NCBI GenBank assembly: GCA_003508835.1 | Contig: PUFA01000082.1 | Span: forward strand, 310,001-374,000 | Reading direction: 5' to 3' | Length of the DNA stretch: 64,000 nt | Source: Eonycteris spelaea | Taxonomy: Eukaryota > Chordata > Mammalia > Chiroptera > Pteropodidae | In this document: in pieces, positions 1 to 10,245 of the stretch | Position numbering within the stretch: position 1 is the first letter of the stretch | How the letters are laid out: each line of letters starts with the position of its first letter | Program-made: the position numbers and the translations under genes | The notes under the pieces: generated by a model | Told to the model about the DNA's origin: nothing | The model's input: only the letters and a program-made list of their open reading frames with translations | Database searches by the model: none

Positions 1-92
1 ATTCATCACCACCAGACTCACCCTAAAGGAAATTACTAAAACACGTTTTTTGGGGTAGAAGTAAAATGATCTCAAATAAAAGCACGAAGAGA
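1..92 (+). mobile_element. L1/HAL1 fragment, left part
   Basis: This is a decayed piece of a LINE-1/HAL1 element, at the C-terminal end of the ORF1 region. Phrases such as attcatcaccaccagactca and aaggaaattactaaa match what I know of the L1/HAL1 consensus. The element is cut at base 92 and resumes at about 599, so an LTR was inserted into it. It has no coding capacity. Confidence 0.7.
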
Positions 93-598
93 TGGTATAT
101 TAATGTCCTATTGCTGCTAAAACAAACTACCACAAACACAGTGGCTTGAAATAACATAAATGTATTGTCGCACGGTTCTGGGGATTGGACATCCAAAATG
201 GGTCTCACTGGGCTAAAATCAAACTGTCAGCAGGGCTGTGTCCCTTCAGGAGACTAGGGGAGAATCCACTTTCCTGCTTTCCAGCTTCTAAGGTCACGCA
301 CGTTCCCGGCATGTGGCCCCATTCCTCCTCCTTCAAAGCCAGAGTTGTTGGGCTGAGTCTTTCTCACACGGCACTTTTCTGGTCCTGCGTTGCTCGCCCA
401 GATCTAAGGATCCTGTGACGATATTGGGCCAATCCAAATAATCCAGGATAATTTCCCGGTTTTACAGTTGACTGATTAGTGACCTTAATTCCATCTGGAA
501 CCTTAATTCTCCTTTGTCATATAACCAAAATATTCACAGTTTCCAGAGATTAGGATGTAGACATCTTTGGGGAGTAGGGGACACTCCGTCTACCACAT
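93..598 (-). mobile_element. Solo LTR, ERVL-MaLR-like
   Basis: On the minus strand this reads as a MaLR-type LTR. It has the 3' signature 'cagcagcaataggac' after a 'gccact..gttt' stretch, a 'gcccagtgagacccattttgg' type segment, and the 5' part 'ccccaaagatgtctacatcc'. It begins TG and ends near CA. The pentamer AGAGA flanks it at 88-92 and 599-603, a plausible target duplication offset by one base. The same L1 continues on both sides. The subfamily (MLT1/MST group) is not resolved. Confidence 0.8.
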
Positions 599-1015
599 AG
601 AGAAAGAAATGAAGAACAAGAAAAAGGGTGAGTATATGGGTAAATCTAAGAGAATATTGACTGTTAAAATGATAATGATGATATTTCATGGAGTTTTAAA
701 TATATGTAGAATTAAAACACATGAAAAGAATGGAATAAGCAGGACTGGAGGTAAATGGAGTTAAACTTTTTAAGGTCCGTGCATTGTCCAGGAAGAGATG
801 CATGAACATCTTTATGTTCATTTCATAAGGCAGTGCTGTTGTACTATCTAGGCCCTTGGGTAACCAGTAAAAGAACATATAACTTCCCTGTCAGAGAGGG
901 GACATGGAACCATTTTGAAACATCTAATTAATCCAGAAATGGGCAAGATAGGAGATAAAAAGAAGCACAGAACAAATGGGACAAATACAAATATGTAAGA
1001 TGACTGATTTAGGTT
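599..1015 (+). mobile_element. L1/HAL1 fragment, right part
   Basis: This continues the element seen at 1-92. Recognisable L1/HAL1 text includes 'gggtaaatctaagagaatat', 'tttaaatatatgtagaatt' and 'ggtccgtgcattgtccagga', followed by 'gggtaaccagtaaaagaa'. These belong to the ORF1-ORF2 linker of old L1M/HAL1 families. It is non-coding. Confidence 0.75.
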
Positions 1016-2230
1016 CGAAGAATGCCGTTTGAGAAATCTATGGTCCAGGACATTTATGTTAATTGCCTACACTCCCAGGGTTTACCAGTGGCAGCGGCAG
1101 TCCTGACGTCCCTTCTCTCTCTCTCCCCAACCCCGTGGTACCCAGCCAGGCCCAGCCACCTCTGGGCGCATTCCACAACCACCAGGGCCTGCCTGAGCTC
1201 TGCAACGATGGGACCCTTGGCTCTAAGGCAGCCCGCATCTTTCTGGGACTGTTCCAGCTGACTGGAAAGTTCTTTGCTCCTGTCCTTGTATGTCGTGGCC
1301 ATGTACAGCAAGGCAAATAAGATTTCCTGACATTTTAAATGGCCATAAGCTAATGTCTTACCTGAGTCCAATTGCAGCAGCAGCTGAGCGTGGCTGCTCC
1401 TGGTACGGCTGTGGCACGCAGGAAATGCATTTCGCAGCACAACGAATTACACACCTAAAGCGTAGTAACCATTCCCAGGCACAGACAGAACCCATCTGCA
1501 CTCAGAAACATCCCACACACAGCCGTGAATACTTGCATCTGGGCCAATTAATCTAAGGCGATACAGACATAGAGAGGCCGTGAATCCGCTCTCGGGGATA
1601 AAAGTGAAGGTGGGGGAAGCAAAGAAGGAGAGAAAAAATATAGATTTGCCTGCGAAAAGGAACATCTATCTGTAGGAGAGCCCAGGGCTTACCGACTTTG
1701 TTAAGAATGGATGACCTGCCCTGCCCCTATTTTATTCAGTTGACTATCTTACTATCACCATCTAAAGCCCAACGACAAACAGAAAAGAGAGGGGACAGAA
1801 AATGGTTTAAAAACAAGGTCATCGACATCGCAGGAAAGAGCATCATGAACAGGGCTGACCAGCGCACTGGCATCGGCGGGGCTTTCTTGATATTGGCCAA
1901 AATGGAAATCAGGTAGCATCTAAAAATCCCAACACCCTACTTTCCAAATCTATCCAGAGAGGGAAAAATGTGTGGGGAGGCACCCCTGGGCTGAGGCAAT
2001 TAAGGTATTTCATAACAAATAAATCTCTAGGACCTCTTCATTGTTTCGATCGCAATATGCTTGATTTTTATGGTTTCGGTGGTGTTCATGCTCTCCCTTA
2101 ATAGATCCTTCCACGGCCTTTATATCCTTCACTGCTCTTCAACTTTGTTCCACATCGACTCTCGCTTCCATGAAATTTGTGACCAGGGTGCTTCTCCGGG
2201 ACACAGAGAAAGAAGGAAAGGTGTGAGCAT
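1016..2230. other. Unassigned single-copy stretch
   Basis: No repeat or known gene is recognised here. The first 400 bases are GC-richer than their surroundings and open on both strands; see the entry at 1054-1440. The rest is ordinary AT-moderate sequence with no simple repeats. Confidence 0.4.
1054..1440 (-). other. Unconfirmed 128-codon open frame with splice-like signals
   Basis: The minus strand has a 128-codon frame from an ATG at 1440. Its middle, about residues 36-90, is charged and helix-prone, including 'MATTYKDRSKELSSQLEQ'. I do not recognise a family. A consensus donor (CAG|GTAAGA on the minus strand, near 1363) lies inside the frame. On the plus strand a pyrimidine-rich tract ends in a good acceptor (…tacccag near 1146), followed by another open frame to 1320. 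Either strand could carry an exon, or both could be chance in GC-rich DNA. Confidence 0.15.
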
Positions 2231-2600
2231 CCCCACCCTAATAGCAACTGTTGCTGGGAATATAAAATCGTGTGGCCAATTTGGAAAACTGTTTTGCAAT
2301 TTCTTTAAAAGTTAAATGTGCACTTACCATGTGACCCAGCAATACTACTCCTAGATTTTTACCCAGTAGAAATGAAATGATGGCCACACGAATACCTATA
2401 CATAAGTGTTTGTAGCAGCTGTATTTGTTGTAGCTAAAATTGGAAACAACCCAAATGTCCATCAACTGTTGAGAAGACAAACTGTGGACATTTATAAATA
2501 GAATAATACTCATGAAATAAAGGGAGCAAACTACTGATATACACAATAACATAGATGAAAGCAGACACACTTTCCAGAAAAAAAGTTATTACGGTGTATA
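2231..2600 (+). mobile_element. L1 ORF2 3' end fragment
   Basis: The text runs through the conserved tail of L1 ORF2 and its 3' flank: 'tgctgggaatataaaat', 'ccagcaatactactcctag', 'atggccacacgaatacc', 'ggaaacaacccaaatgtcc' and 'catcaactg'. In intact L1s these are 'gtgggaatgtaaaatg', 'ccagcaattccactcctag' and 'ggaaacaacccaaatgtcc'. Strand is plus. Several stops break the frame, so this is a dead 5'-truncated copy. Confidence 0.85.
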
Positions 2601-3632
2601 CGCTATCTCAGAGTTGAGATCTTCTATGGTTCAAAAACTATATGAGTAGTTCAGATTTTATTCCTCAACGTAGAAACCAAGAACTTTCCCTTCTGAGAAC
2701 CAAATAGCAACAGAATAAAGACCAGTAATACAGGTAAACTCAACTGGACCCTGGGCCCGCCCAGGTTTACTTTATGATTGCTGTTGATGGTGCTTTCCTG
2801 AAGATTATGACAGGCCTGCATACCTATAGGGTAATTTTAAGGAGGTCAAGTGCCTACCAAATTACATTAATGAAATTAATTCACGCTACAATATATCATA
2901 CCAATCCCAAGTGTCTTAGAAATAGCTCAAATCAGGGTCAACGTCCAACCCTTTGCCTCTGTAACTAATATCAATGACAGCAAAGTGTCAAGGCATGAGA
3001 GCCTGGACCACAGACTTTACTTTTGCTTTTTCTCTAATCGGTATAATTCCAAGCAAAAGTCAACCCACGCTGCTGAAAGATGGAGGGTTGGTTAGTTTTT
3101 TCAAATGTCTGAACCATTGTGGACACTTCAGCAGGCATGGCTTACTCAGACACAGGTTTTCCATGGACTTGACCAGGCACAAACGCAGGTGGGGTTGGGG
3201 TGGAAGGTGTAGACTCATTTGTCACCTGTCTTGGGGAAGAGATAGTTTGGAAGAGGCACAAATCCCTGTTCTTCAACTGAGTCACAAAACAACAAGAAAG
3301 TCCTCTTTTTAACAAAAGGAACTTTTAATAAAGAAATTTCCGGACGTTACTGTTCTCCTGTGTTGCAAGATGTAAATATTTTGGGGAAAAGGATTCATAG
3401 ATCTTGGCAAAATCTGAATTAAAATGATGACTATTTCCCTTGTTCCCAAAAGAATCCCAAAAAGAATCATTACACAATAATAGCAGAGCATCTCAGGATT
3501 TTTTTTTTCTCAAGGATCTCCAATAACATCAAATATTTGCATTTTTAGGAGACTCTGAGTAACAAGAAAGGATTACCTGTATAATGGGCATTTTAGGCAC
3601 ATTTGCAGCCAGCCTATGGGGCTTGGGGTTAT
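2601..3632. other. Unassigned stretch
   Basis: No repeat family, RNA gene or coding signal is recognised. The sequence is mixed in composition, with a short T-rich run near 3500. It may hold further decayed L1 directly after 2600, but nothing can be named. Confidence 0.4.
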
Positions 3633-3648
3633 TTGACAATACTCATTT

Positions 3649-3908
3649 TATTTATTTTTCCCCTCTTTAATTCCCCCCCATACACACACACTTTCACCCC
3701 TGACCAATGGATGTTGCCATTTCACCTTAAGAACTGGATCTCTGAAGGCGGGGTGTCTCCTCCCACATGCTCGCATGGCATGCATCCCGGCACACTCAGG
3801 GGGCCTGGCACACCCCAGGTATGGTCCCTGGCTCCACCTAGAACACGAACCCAGGGCCTACTGCGTGTAAAGCCGATGTGCTAACCACTACACTATGGAG
3901 CCACCACA
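3649..3908 (-). repeat. tRNA-derived SINE with target site duplications
   Basis: On the minus strand the element starts with a tRNA-like head (about 3908 down to 3835). A 7-base acceptor half GGCTCCA pairs with TGGAGCC about 65 bases later. An A-box-like 'tagtgtagtgg' and a B-box-like 'gggttcgtgttc' mark the internal Pol III promoter. The head is closest in my memory to tRNA-Val. A body of about 180 bases of unknown origin follows, then an A-rich tail (aaaaataaataaa). Flanking 16-base duplications at 3633-3648 and 3909-3924 agree at 14 of 16 positions, showing L1-style retroposition. The SINE family is not recognised. Confidence 0.85.
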
Positions 3909-3924
3909 TTGACAACACCCATTT

Positions 3925-4084
3925 TAAATCCCACTCGACATTGAAAAGTAAACATCTCAAATTTTTTTTTGCCATATTTTCACCTCAAGTGACTGCCCAG
4001 CCATGAATCCTTAGTTCTCAACCCTTAAAAAGTCATTAACTTCTCTGTTTACCGTTACCTCCACTCTAGAATGAAATTTGGACC
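3925..4084. other. Short unassigned stretch
   Basis: Nothing is recognised between the SINE and the MER5-like copy, apart from a short poly-T run near 3962. Confidence 0.4.
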
Positions 4085-4268
4085 AGATCAATGTTTCTCG
4101 AATGATCATACCGAACTCAATCACCTGGGAGAGTTATAAAATGCAGATCCCTGGGCTTCTACCCCCATAACCCTATGTATCAGATCAAGGATGGAGCCTA
4201 GGAATCTGTATTTCATGCAGTTTGCCTAGGTGATTCCACACAGGGAGTCTGCAGACCTGAAACGCTTA
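4085..4268. mobile_element. MER5-type hAT-Charlie MITE
   Basis: The copy shows the palindromic layout of MER5: 'ctcaatcacctgggagagtt' and 'atgcagatccctgggcttct' on the left, and 'aggaatctgtatttcatgca' with 'taggtgattcc' on the right. These are near mirror images of each other. MER5 is a non-autonomous hAT DNA transposon, long inactive in mammals. Confidence 0.75.
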
Positions 4269-4833
4269 ACTGGATGATATTGATGTTTCCTTCAGCCCTA
4301 ACATTTTATGATTATGCTATTTACAACAAGTGAGACTACAGTTAGAACGATATCACCAAGGTCAGTATTGCTATCAACATTTGAATCAGAATAAAACATC
4401 TACTAAGAATAAAAATTATATGGAAGGGACTTTGGGTCCGTAGCCAAAAAATATTAATTTTTCAGCACTTTGCATTTAAACAACTAGTCAACTTAAAAAC
4501 ATGTTATCTTAAGTGTCATCATATTCGATCTTTAAAAGTGAAAGATTTACTTTTAATCAGAGAATCTGCATTTAACCATAGGGATGAAAAATAACATCCT
4601 TTGCACAGTTATTTTCCTGAGAAATGTACATGTTTTTGTATTAGATATTTAATATAGAATAAAGACTAAGATCAACCTTGAAAGTCTGTGGGGAGACAGT
4701 GTGGCTTAAGAGCACCAGAAATCTCATTGACACTCTCTAATGCCCAATTACCAAAACTGGACCTCCCCAAGCCTACCCAAAACCTGAAATTCCACAATGG
4801 CATCTTTATCCCTTTGTTTTTAACCCACGGCCA
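4269..4833. other. Unassigned AT-rich stretch
   Basis: No repeat family or coding signal is recognised. It is AT-rich and contains several near-palindromic AT words but no array. Confidence 0.4.
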
Positions 4834-4984
4834 GTAAATGTCTATGAGGGAGGTAATATACTAAACTGGTTTGTAAATGTCTATGAGGGAGGTAATATAC
4901 TAAACTGGTTTGTAAATGTCTATGAGGAAGGTAATATACTAAACTGGTTTGTAAATGTCTATGAGGGAGGTAATATACTAAACC
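4834..4984. repeat. 39-bp minisatellite, about 3.8 copies
   Basis: Tandem units of 39 bases start at 4834, 4873, 4912 and 4951; the last is cut near 4984. Copies are almost identical. The third has a 'gaggaagg' variant where the others read 'gagggagg'. 39 is a multiple of three, so the minus strand stays open through the array (YLPHRHLQTSLVY repeated). That open frame follows from the array itself and is not evidence of a gene. Confidence 0.95.
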
Positions 4985-5139
4985 TGAGTGCTTGCAAGGG
5001 GCTCCCAAGCTACCACGCCAGCCCCCGGCCATGCAGACTGGTCATCGGTCCCCTGCTCTTCCCTCTGAGCCAAGATGAGGCTGCGAAAGCTGAGAGCAGC
5101 TTCTTCCATTTGACTGGAGTTGCCCTCAGTCTTATCTGT

Positions 5140-5190
5140 CACTTATAATACGCATTCAATAAACATTTGTTGCACTTTGCTACGTGCCAT
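5140..5190 (-). repeat. L2 3' end scrap
   Basis: 'cattcaataaacatttgttg' followed by 'ctacgtgccat' is the reverse complement of the L2 3' terminus. It abuts the first copy of the direct repeat at 5191. Confidence 0.5.
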
Positions 5191-5267
5191 GCAGAGTCCT
5201 TAGGTGAACTTCTGAGAGGAGGATAAAACATAAGAGCACAAAAACATACCAAAGGCTGAAAGACGAA
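5191..5267 (+). repeat. Direct duplication, copy 1
   Basis: The first 36 bases, from gcagagtccttaggtgaact, are identical to 5783-5818. After a small length difference, 'gcacaaaaacataccaaag' is again identical. The homology fades at about 75 bases. See copy 2 at 5783. Confidence 0.9.
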
Positions 5268-5324
5268 CAACATCCTACTTCACCATGTTGCCAAGAGTGA
5301 CCACAATGAAGATACAGACTGTGC

Positions 5325-5455
5325 CATTGATAGGAAAATGGATATATAAATTATACTATATCTGCAGAAATAATACCCAGCAGTAAAAATCAATTACAGC
5401 TACATGCTACAACGTGGATGAATCTTGGAACATGAGTGATCAAAAGGAAAAGAAA
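5325..5455 (+). mobile_element. L1 3' end scrap
   Basis: The text 'acccagcagtaaaaatcaat', 'acatgctacaacgtggatga' and 'atcttggaacat' parallels the L1 3' region 'ttcagcaataaaaaggaatga..acatgctacaacatggatga'. Strand is plus. Sequence on either side could not be assigned. Confidence 0.65.
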
Positions 5456-5782
5456 GAAAGGACAGGAAAAATAGGCTGGTCCCAGAAGACTATGAGGAAT
5501 ACAAAGGGAAGGATGGGAGAAACGCACGGAAGTAGACATAAGATATTATCAATGTTCCATTTATTGGGTTGGGACTTTTAGGTACCTATTATATTACCAT
5601 AAATAACAACATCCCTGCATGGATTAATAATGAGACCATGGTATGAAACAAGGATTATAGTTAATCCAGTCTGTTCACTGGAACAGAAGGACACATTCTA
5701 GCACCTTTGTCCAAAACGTCAGACTATGGATCATAAAAGCTGCTCTCTACAGGCTCCTTGGGCGAGCCTCAGGGTCTACCAG

Positions 5783-5857
5783 GCAGAGTCCTTAGGTGAA
5801 CTTCTGAGAGGAGGATAAGGAAGGGCACAAAAACATACCAAAGTATTAAAGATGAAC
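5783..5857 (+). repeat. Direct duplication, copy 2
   Basis: This is the second copy of the segment at 5191, about 592 bases downstream in the same orientation. The 36-base core is perfect. Copy 1 has an L2-like left neighbour and copy 2 does not, so the duplicated unit begins at the shared gcagagtcc. Confidence 0.9.
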
Positions 5858-6689
5858 TCCAGCTATTAAAGACTGTAAGGATAGAAAGCAATCTGCACGA
5901 GGCATTACCGAAAGGGCAGTGCACGAGGTTCAATGGACTAGTGTGAAAAAATTTCTAGAAGCCAAACATCTTCAGCCATCTTGATGAATCAATTCACGTT
6001 ACTCAAATTTTCTTTACTTTTGCAAGGAAGCTTGGAATACCCTAAGGAGCACTTTAGTTCTGAAATTGCTGGAGTAAATAAAAGGAACGTTACATAACTC
6101 GTTTCTAAAATAACAGGAGAATGATATTAACAGATTGACAGTATTCATAGGTTAATTAGGAAATCTGTTGGTGCTGTTAAAAACTTGGCATATTTTAATT
6201 TAGATTGACGCTCTCAAGATATAGGTATAAGTGATGTTCATTCAGGAATAGTGAGATGTGATGTCACAGTCTGGGAGAGACTGATGTCTGGAGAGCACTT
6301 ACAGTCAAGCAATGTGTAAGACGTGTTCTGAGTCGCTGTGCATGTTTTCTAGGCAAACTATGTCTTGAAAGGGTGCAGGATGTGAAACTGATGCACACTT
6401 GAGAGATGAAAAACGGGCGTTAAAGAAAAGGGCTATTAAGCTGATTTGAAACTGATTAAAAAAGGAATCATCTGACCAGGTTTGTCCTGTAGCAAACATT
6501 TTAAATATGGTCACGACAGCTGTAAGAGGAGGCTAGAAAAACCCTCTTAATTATTTAGTAAGTTACCAGTTGGGCTGAGTTTTAGAGTCACATAAAATAG
6601 AAAACCGACCAAAGTACTGGAAATGTTTTTATAAAGTCACCTAGAATCCACGAGATGGCTTTCAGAAATGGTTGCATCTTTTCTTAGTT
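5858..6689. other. Unassigned stretch
   Basis: AT-moderate sequence with no recognised repeat or coding signal. Confidence 0.4.
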
Positions 6690-6845
6690 TTTGCCTCATC
6701 GCCTCCCTTAGTCCTCACAGCAACCTTGTAAGGTGAAAATTCTTCTTATGCATAATTTCAGACAAACATTAAGAAACATTAAGTTTAAAAAAGTCACAGG
6801 GCTGAGGAGACTCACAGCTAAGAGGGCAGTCGGATCCACTTGACC
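6690..6845 (-). repeat. MIR fragment
   Basis: This reads as an antisense MIR: 'tcctcacagcaaccttgtaa', then 'catttcag'-like text, then 'aaagtcacagggctgagg' and 'ctaagagggcag'. These correspond to the MIR reverse-strand landmarks for the A/T-rich centre and the 'ggtcacacagctagtaagtgg' block. It is strongly decayed. Confidence 0.5.
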
Positions 6846-8485
6846 CCAAAGCCGGGGTCTTCCACTCTCAAGCCAATGGCGTGGGCTGGCGGGCAGCCTC
6901 AGAGACTCCTGATTGGATGGCACCCGCGCAGTGGGCAGGAGCCCTGGACCCATGTCAGCAGGCAGGCTCCACTGAGACCCTGTTTCTACCGTGGCCCCTG
7001 CCTTCACATGAGCCTGGCGTCTCCGAGTCTAAGATCTCCAATCTGCCTCTTTAGACCGTAGACCTCTGGCCCCCTGCTCAGGAGTGAGAAGCAGACAGGG
7101 GAGAAGGGAAAGGACCGTGGTGAGAGAGTTCTAACTGCTTCAGAGAAAGACTTTCCACCAATCCTGGTTTTGACCCCACCTGCACCTTCTGGAAGCTGCT
7201 GGTGACAATCACTGAGGCCTCCTCAGGTCCGTGGCTCAACTCAGCCTGAGTCTGGGTTTCTTCCTTGGCCCGCTCAGGTTTTAATTTTCTCGCATCTGCA
7301 AAGTCAGTAACCACTATCTGTCTGACTTGGAGCCTCCAAAATGAGGGTGCCTGTGGTGAGTATCCTCCCCTGTTCTCTTTGTTCTTGTGGTCCAGGCTTT
7401 TTCTATGCCTTTATTACCATTATAATGCAATTTTCAGAGGAAGCAGCTATAAACACATTTGTTCCATCTGCCATGCTTAACCACCCCTTCTGAAACAGAA
7501 ATATGTTCATGGACAAGAAAAATATGCCTGAGCCCCCTGTGACCTAAGAGTGTCACACAAAGTCTACTTACGACGTGCAAGACATCAGTTCCCACGAGCT
7601 CTAATTATAAACAGGTGAGTTGCGTCCTCCCTGCGGACGTTTTTTCAGATCTGACCACCTACAATTGTACTGTCTCTTGCCAAGTTTGAGAAAGAAAAGT
7701 GAGAAAAGCCAACGCCAGCCATCTTCAGTCATTCGTGTCTCCAGTAACAAGGCCATCATTTGCAGCATGAGTTAGACCATTTGTCGCAAAGCTTAGCCAC
7801 TGTTATTTTAGGACGAGACTCTGAAATGGTACAGCCTACTAACTTGTACCATTGCCAGAGCTCTGAACACTTTGTAATTTCTAAATTGTGAAACCGTAAA
7901 ATAGAGGAAGAATATTTCACTCGTAAAGGGAATGGATGGAATTTTTGCCATCGACCATTAACACCGCAACTAAGTTCACCAATCCAGTTGTCTGGGTTGT
8001 GTTTCTGTAGGTCAGTCGGAGAACTTAGCTGAATTCCCACTGGATGAGCAGTTCCCTCATTTGACCCTGCTCCCTGGCACGGACCCTAAGAAGAGAGATA
8101 GGCAGGAAGAGATGGAGCAGAAGATGAGCACAAAGCCTAATGTCCTGACAGTTCCTCCGTGCCCACTAGAAAACAAAAGCTGTCACAAAGCAATTTTATG
8201 AGGCCACCTCCATTGCTCGGCCTCGTGATAGGAGACCTTGCCTCTTTGTCCATTCGCCAGTCCTGCCTTCGTTTGGGACTAGAGGGTCTACGCCATTCCA
8301 TTCCTCGCCCCACCCCCCACCCCAAAAAGTATATAAATTAATATACAGAAGACTAAAATGTGGAGATGTTCTGCAAATTGTTAACATCGTACTTTCTTGG
8401 GATCGACCTGCATTAGTTTGTAATATTTTCATTGGAGATTAAAGAAAGCCCATCTCTCAGAGCCCTGTAGGAGAAGAGAAAGTCA
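6846..8485. other. Unassigned stretch
   Basis: No repeat or gene is recognised. 6850-7330 is GC-richer and therefore stop-poor on both strands. A C-rich run (cgccccaccccccaccccaa) lies near 8305-8325. Confidence 0.4.
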
Positions 8486-9465
8486 CAATTGAACTTCATC
8501 GCTGGTAATCATCACAGATATAAAAAGTGAGCAACCATGTTCAATGTAATATGTCACTTGGGAAATGTGAATTAAAATAATGAGATGCCATTCTACATCT
8601 ATTAGAATGGCCAAAATCCAGAATACTGACAATAGCAAACGCTGGTGAAGATATGAAGCAAACCAAACTCTCATTCATTGCTGGTGGGAAGGCAGAATGG
8701 TACAGCCAATTGGGGGGCCAGTTTAGCAGATTTTACAAAGTTAAACATACTCTTGCCATACGATCTAGCAATCATACCTTGATATTTACCTAAATGAAGT
8801 AAAAACTTACGTCTACGTAAAAAGCTACCCAAAGATATTTATAGCAGCTTTATGTGTAATGGCTAAAACTTGGAAGTAATCAGATTTCCTTCAGTAGGTA
8901 AATGAACAAAAAAATGGTGGTACATCCAGAGAATGGAATATCGTTTGCCACGGAAACGGAATGAGCTATCAAGCCCTGAAAAGACAGGAGGAACCTTAAA
9001 TGCATATGAAAGTGAAAGACGCCGATCTGAAAGGGCGACATACTGTATAATTCCCACCATGTGACATTCTGGTAAAGGCAAAACTACAGTGATGGTAAAA
9101 GACAAACAAACAAACAAAAAAACTCCTTGTTGCCAGGGATTGGGGTGAGGGAAAGATGAACACGTGCAGAGGATACTTAGAGCCGTGACAACCATACATG
9201 ACACTACGTTGGTGGATATATGTCACTATCCATTTGTCAAAATCCACACAACCCTTAGAACGAACACCACCGAAAGTAAACCCTAATGTATATATGGACT
9301 TTGGATGATACTGAGTGTCACTGGAGGTTCATGGAATGTGACAAACATACCATTTGGATGTGGGCTATTAATAATAGTGGGGAAGCCTAGTGGGGGGAGG
9401 GGGTACTTTCTCCTTAATTTTGCTGTGAACCTAAAACTACTCTAAAAAACTTAATTCTATTTTTT
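8486..9465 (+). mobile_element. L1M 3' end, truncated copy
   Basis: The copy runs from ORF2 C-terminal sequence ('tgagatgccattctacatct', 'ttgctggtgggaaggcagaa', 'catactcttgccatacgatc', 'tagcaatc') through the 3'UTR to the typical end 'attttgctgtgaacctaaaa' plus 'ctactctaaaaaactt'. That ending belongs to old L1M (L1ME-like) families. It is 5'-truncated and full of stops. A (CAAA)n stretch sits near 9106. Confidence 0.88.
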
Positions 9466-9667
9466 TTAAGTGAATTCATCTCACCCCAGCACCAAGCTTC
9501 ATCCAGAGACGTTGATCAAGCTTGGTCTTATTTTCTCCCCTCCCAGGGAGGGGGGACCATTCCTTTTCAGACTTTTAGGAAGAAAGAAAGGATGGGAAAA
9601 AGGGAGGGAGGGTGCAGGGAGAAAACTCATCAACAGAGGGCTGAGAAGCCCGGATGTGTGGTAACTA

Positions 9668-10245
9668 TTACTCTAATAGTTTTCTACTGCTACCTAACAA
9701 AGTAACATACGCTTGGTGGCTTCACAGCACACATTTATTACCTCACAGCTTCTGTATGTCAGGAATATGCCGAGACTTAGTTGTTTCCTCTGCTCAGGGT
9801 CTCACAAGGTTGCAAGCAAGATGTTGACTGGGCTGCATTTCATCAGAGTCTCAAATAGGGAAAGCCTCACTTCTAAGCACCCCAAGGTTGTTAGCAGAAT
9901 TAGTTTCCAGGTTCTGGAACCCATAAGCACTTGCTCCCTCAACGTCAGAAAAAGAGTCTCTGAACTCAGGGAGGGTCCCAGACACTCTTTAAGGGACTTT
10001 CATGTGATTAATCAGGCCAACCCAGGATCATCTTTCTGATTAACCCCAAAAAACTGATTTGGGACCTTAATTACAAAATCTGTTTACCTTTGCCATAGAA
10101 CATAACCACAGGAGTGACATCCTGTTACCTGTGCCATATTTTGTTGCCCAGAAGCAAGTCACAGTTTCTACAGACACTCAAGGAGAGGGGACCATGCAAA
10201 GATGTGACTCACCAGGAGTCACCCTGTGGAATGTCCACACCGATT
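9668..10245 (-). mobile_element. LTR, ERVL-MaLR-like
   Basis: On the minus strand this is an LTR with the tail 'ggtagcagtagaaaactatt'. It also has MaLR-like internal landmarks, seen on the plus strand as 'gctcagggtctcacaaggtt', 'aatcaggccaacccaggatc', 'gggaccttaattacaaaatc' and 'cacaggagtgacatcctgtt'. Ends are approximate. No partner LTR or internal region is seen, so it is probably a solo LTR. Confidence 0.75.

Noticed and set aside
3832..3908. Possible functional tRNA gene on the minus strand
   Set aside because: The tRNA-like head continues directly into a SINE body with an A-rich tail and flanking duplications. The T loop also looks too long.
4834..4984. CRISPR array reading of the 39-bp repeats
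   Set aside because: The units are contiguous with no unique spacers, and the context is mammalian.
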